From: CBFDBF01 sp050304615 | GTDB lineage: Bacteria; Pseudomonadota; Gammaproteobacteria; Chromatiales; Chromatiaceae | Assembly (NCBI GenBank): GCA_050304615.1 | Contig: JBNLDW010000009.1 | Location: forward strand, 124,001-188,000 | DNA: 64,000 nt | Direction: 5' to 3' | Shown here: piece by piece, positions 62,303 to 64,000 of the stretch | How positions within the stretch are numbered: the first letter of the stretch is position 1 | Layout: every line of letters begins with the position of its first letter | Translations under genes and position numbers: made by a program | The notes under the pieces: model-generated | Told to the model about the DNA's origin: nothing | The model's database searches: none | The model's input: only the letters and a program-made list of their open reading frames with translations

Positions 62303-62992
62303 GTGTTAAAAAAAATGTTTCAAGATACCTGTATTTGGGAGAGGATCATCCTCGGTGCTGTCTTTCTGCTTACCCTGATTGGTATGGCAGTTAGCTATAT
62401 AGACGATGATTACTTTATGGCTGTGTTTAGTGCCGAAGATGGTCCAATCGAGTGGCTCACAGTGGTGGCATTGGCAACAACCGCTGTGGTCTGCTGCTGG
62501 CGGGTTGTATCGTTGCGGAGAGAGAGGACGCTGCTGTTTCTGTTCATGACCACACTCCTTGGGGTGGTGTTTCTGTTCGGTGCCGGTGAGGAGATCTCCT
62601 GGGGGCAGCGCATATTCAATACCGAGAGCTCTGAATTTTTCCAACAGCACAATGCGCAAGGCGAGACCAACCTGCATAATCTGGTGGTGTCTGGTAAGAA
62701 GATAAACAAGTTGGTGTTTGGGGTCGGGCTGCATGTAGTACTACTGCTATATCTGTTTGTTCTAGTCCCTCTGTATAAGCGCAGACCTGCGGTTGCCAAC
62801 TTTTTGGACAGGTTTGCGGTTCCTATTGCCAAACCTTATCAAGTCGTCAGCTATATTTTGGTAATAGTCCTGGTGCAGCTGCTGATGGTATCTTCCAAGC
62901 GTGGTGAGATGAGCGAGTTTGCCGGCTCTTTTCTGTTTCTGTTGAATATTGCCTTTCCCTATAACCACGGCCTGTTCAGGCGCAATGGATAG
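62303..62992 (+). CDS. Integral membrane protein with EEISWGQR motif
   Basis: 229 residues from GTG 62303, with GAGGAG 5 nt upstream. Six membrane segments. Conserved-looking polar motifs lie at helix ends: AEDGPIEWLTVVAL, GAGEEISWGQRIF and NLHNLVVSG. These recall an uncharacterised family seen in many bacteria, and the EE..Q-R/H-N layout hints at a membrane-embedded metal or enzyme site. Function unknown. Confidence 0.7.
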   Translation: MLKKMFQDTCIWERIILGAVFLLTLIGMAVSYIDDDYFMAVFSAEDGPIEWLTVVALATTAVVCCWRVVSLRRERTLLFLFMTTLLGVVFLFGAGEEISWGQRIFNTESSEFFQQHNAQGETNLHNLVVSGKKINKLVFGVGLHVVLLLYLFVLVPLYKRRPAVANFLDRFAVPIAKPYQVVSYILVIVLVQLLMVSSKRGEMSEFAGSFLFLLNIAFPYNHGLFRRNG

Positions 62993-63060
62993 TTAACCCG
63001 CAGCTCTCACCGTAAGCGGCGGTGCAGTGTGACAACCGGACCACTGATCAGGAGATTGGA

Positions 63061-64000
63061 ATGACAATAACAACGGTTGCAGATGACAGGTTGCCTCAGG
63101 AGCTATATCTGGCAGAACAGGTGAGGGAGCTGGATCGCACCGCGATTGAAGATCTTGGGATCCCCGGTATTACTCTGATGGAACGGGCCGGCGCAGCTGC
63201 CTTCCGCCTATTACGCTGGCGCTGGAGCAGGGCCAGGGAGATCACGATTCTATGTGGTGGTGGCAACAATGGGGGTGATGGTTATGTAGTGGCCAGGCTG
63301 GCGTTGGAAGCTGGCCTCAAGGTACATCTGTTGCAACTAGGGGATGCAGCAAAGCTACATGGTGATGCCAAAACGGCAGCGGATGCATTTGTCGCAGCGG
63401 GTGGTGTGGTGAGCCCCTATACGCAGCTGCCACAGGGGACGGATCTGATCGTAGACGCGGTACTCGGAACCGGCCTGGAGCGTGACGTAACCGGGGTGTG
63501 GGCAGAGGCGTTGGCGGCGGCCCACGCCGATCCTGCCCCGATACTGGCTATCGATATCCCGTCCGGTCTGCATGCCGACAATGGACGGCTGCTCGGGGTG
63601 GCGGCAGAGGCTGCTGCCACCATCAGCTTTATCGGGCTGAAACAGGGGTTATTTACCGGACAGGGACCGGCACTAACCGGGCGGATCTATTTCGATGATC
63701 TGGATGTCCCTGCCGAGGTGTACGCAAAACAGCAGCCAGCAGCCCACCGGATCGACTGGAGGCAGCAGTCGGCCCTACTCAAACCACGTTCTAGAATCTC
63801 CCATAAGGGGGAGTATGGACACCTCCTGGTAGTCGGTGGAGACCACGGTTATAGCGGTGCGGTGCGGATGGCGGCTGAGGCGGCCGCCCGTTCCGGTGCT
63901 GGTCTGGTATCGGTTGCCACTAGGCAGGAGCACGCTGCACTGATCAACATGGGACGACCAGAGTTGATGTGTCACGCAATCGATGTCCCAGCCGATCTGC
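63061..64000 (+). CDS. nnrDE: Bifunctional NAD(P)H-hydrate epimerase/dehydratase, partial
   Basis: The first 313 residues are visible; the gene runs off the right edge. The N-terminal YjeF_N epimerase domain (EQVRELDRTAIEDLGIPGIT, ILCGGGNNGGDGYVVAR, IDIPSGLHAD) is complete. The dehydratase domain begins (KPRSRISHKGEYGHLLVVGG). It repairs hydrated NAD(P)H. GGAG precedes the ATG by about 5 nt. Confidence 0.95.
   Translation, partial: MTITTVADDRLPQELYLAEQVRELDRTAIEDLGIPGITLMERAGAAAFRLLRWRWSRAREITILCGGGNNGGDGYVVARLALEAGLKVHLLQLGDAAKLHGDAKTAADAFVAAGGVVSPYTQLPQGTDLIVDAVLGTGLERDVTGVWAEALAAAHADPAPILAIDIPSGLHADNGRLLGVAAEAAATISFIGLKQGLFTGQGPALTGRIYFDDLDVPAEVYAKQQPAAHRIDWRQQSALLKPRSRISHKGEYGHLLVVGGDHGYSGAVRMAAEAAARSGAGLVSVATRQEHAALINMGRPELMCHAIDVPADL

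Noticed and set aside
1..64000. CRISPR arrays, tRNA or rRNA genes, prophage
   Set aside because: No regularly spaced direct repeats, no tRNA-like cloverleaf sequence and no phage structural gene were recognised on reading.

Overview
The window looks like the chromosome of a gammaproteobacterium of moderate GC. Gene order points that way: cinA(pncC)-recA-recX, ribBX-ribH-nusB-thiL-pgpA, carA-carB-greA, rlmE-ftsH-folP-glmM, and rsgA/M48 peptidase/orn. A CbrAB-like two-component pair, an octaheme tetrathionate-reductase-type cytochrome with a cytochrome b partner, an FNR-like regulator, an ABC-F protein Uup and a VPLPA-CTERM exported protein suggest a free-living or facultatively symbiotic member of the sulfur-oxidising Chromatiales-like groups. 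That placement is inference, since no rRNA gene is present.

Layout. 1-3.8 kb: sensor/regulator operon (cbrX-cbrA-cbrB type), whose regulator runs off the left edge. 4-9.2 kb: a small membrane protein, a K+ channel with two TrkA-N domains, a DUF3422 protein and ispG. 9.3-17.2 kb: FNR-like regulator, uup, octaheme cytochrome, cytochrome b and an outer-membrane barrel. 17.3-20.9 kb: kinase/ATPase fusion, a protein-kinase-like gene and an AEC transporter. 21-23.9 kb: an accessory, AT-richer island of four unrecognised genes, all on the minus strand. At least two genes end inside integron attC-like sites, and there is no integron integrase; the island also holds two identical 75-bp hairpin repeats and a second repeat family. 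24.2-59.2 kb: mostly housekeeping genes for tRNA modification, DNA repair (ogt, mutS, recA, recX, a pyrimidine-dimer glycosylase), riboflavin and thiamine synthesis, carbamoyl phosphate, folate and cell-wall precursors, proteolysis and phosphate uptake. 59.4-64 kb: queG, then a three-gene exported/membrane module with a sialidase-like protein, then nnrDE running off the right edge.

Points that stand out. (1) A cassette array without integrase at 21.8-23.9 kb, interleaved with hairpin repeats. (2) rsgA has no ATG/GTG/TTG start; an ATC codon sits at the right place behind a perfect Shine-Dalgarno sequence, and recX has the same kind of problem. (3) The CbrB-like regulator lacks the sigma54-contacting GAFTGA loop. 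(4) A VPLPA-CTERM protein carries a Cys/Gln pair like thioester adhesin domains. (5) A TonB-receptor-like barrel appears to lack its plug.

No tRNA, rRNA, CRISPR array, prophage or transposase gene was recognised. All assignments come from reading motifs and gene order; no database search was run.
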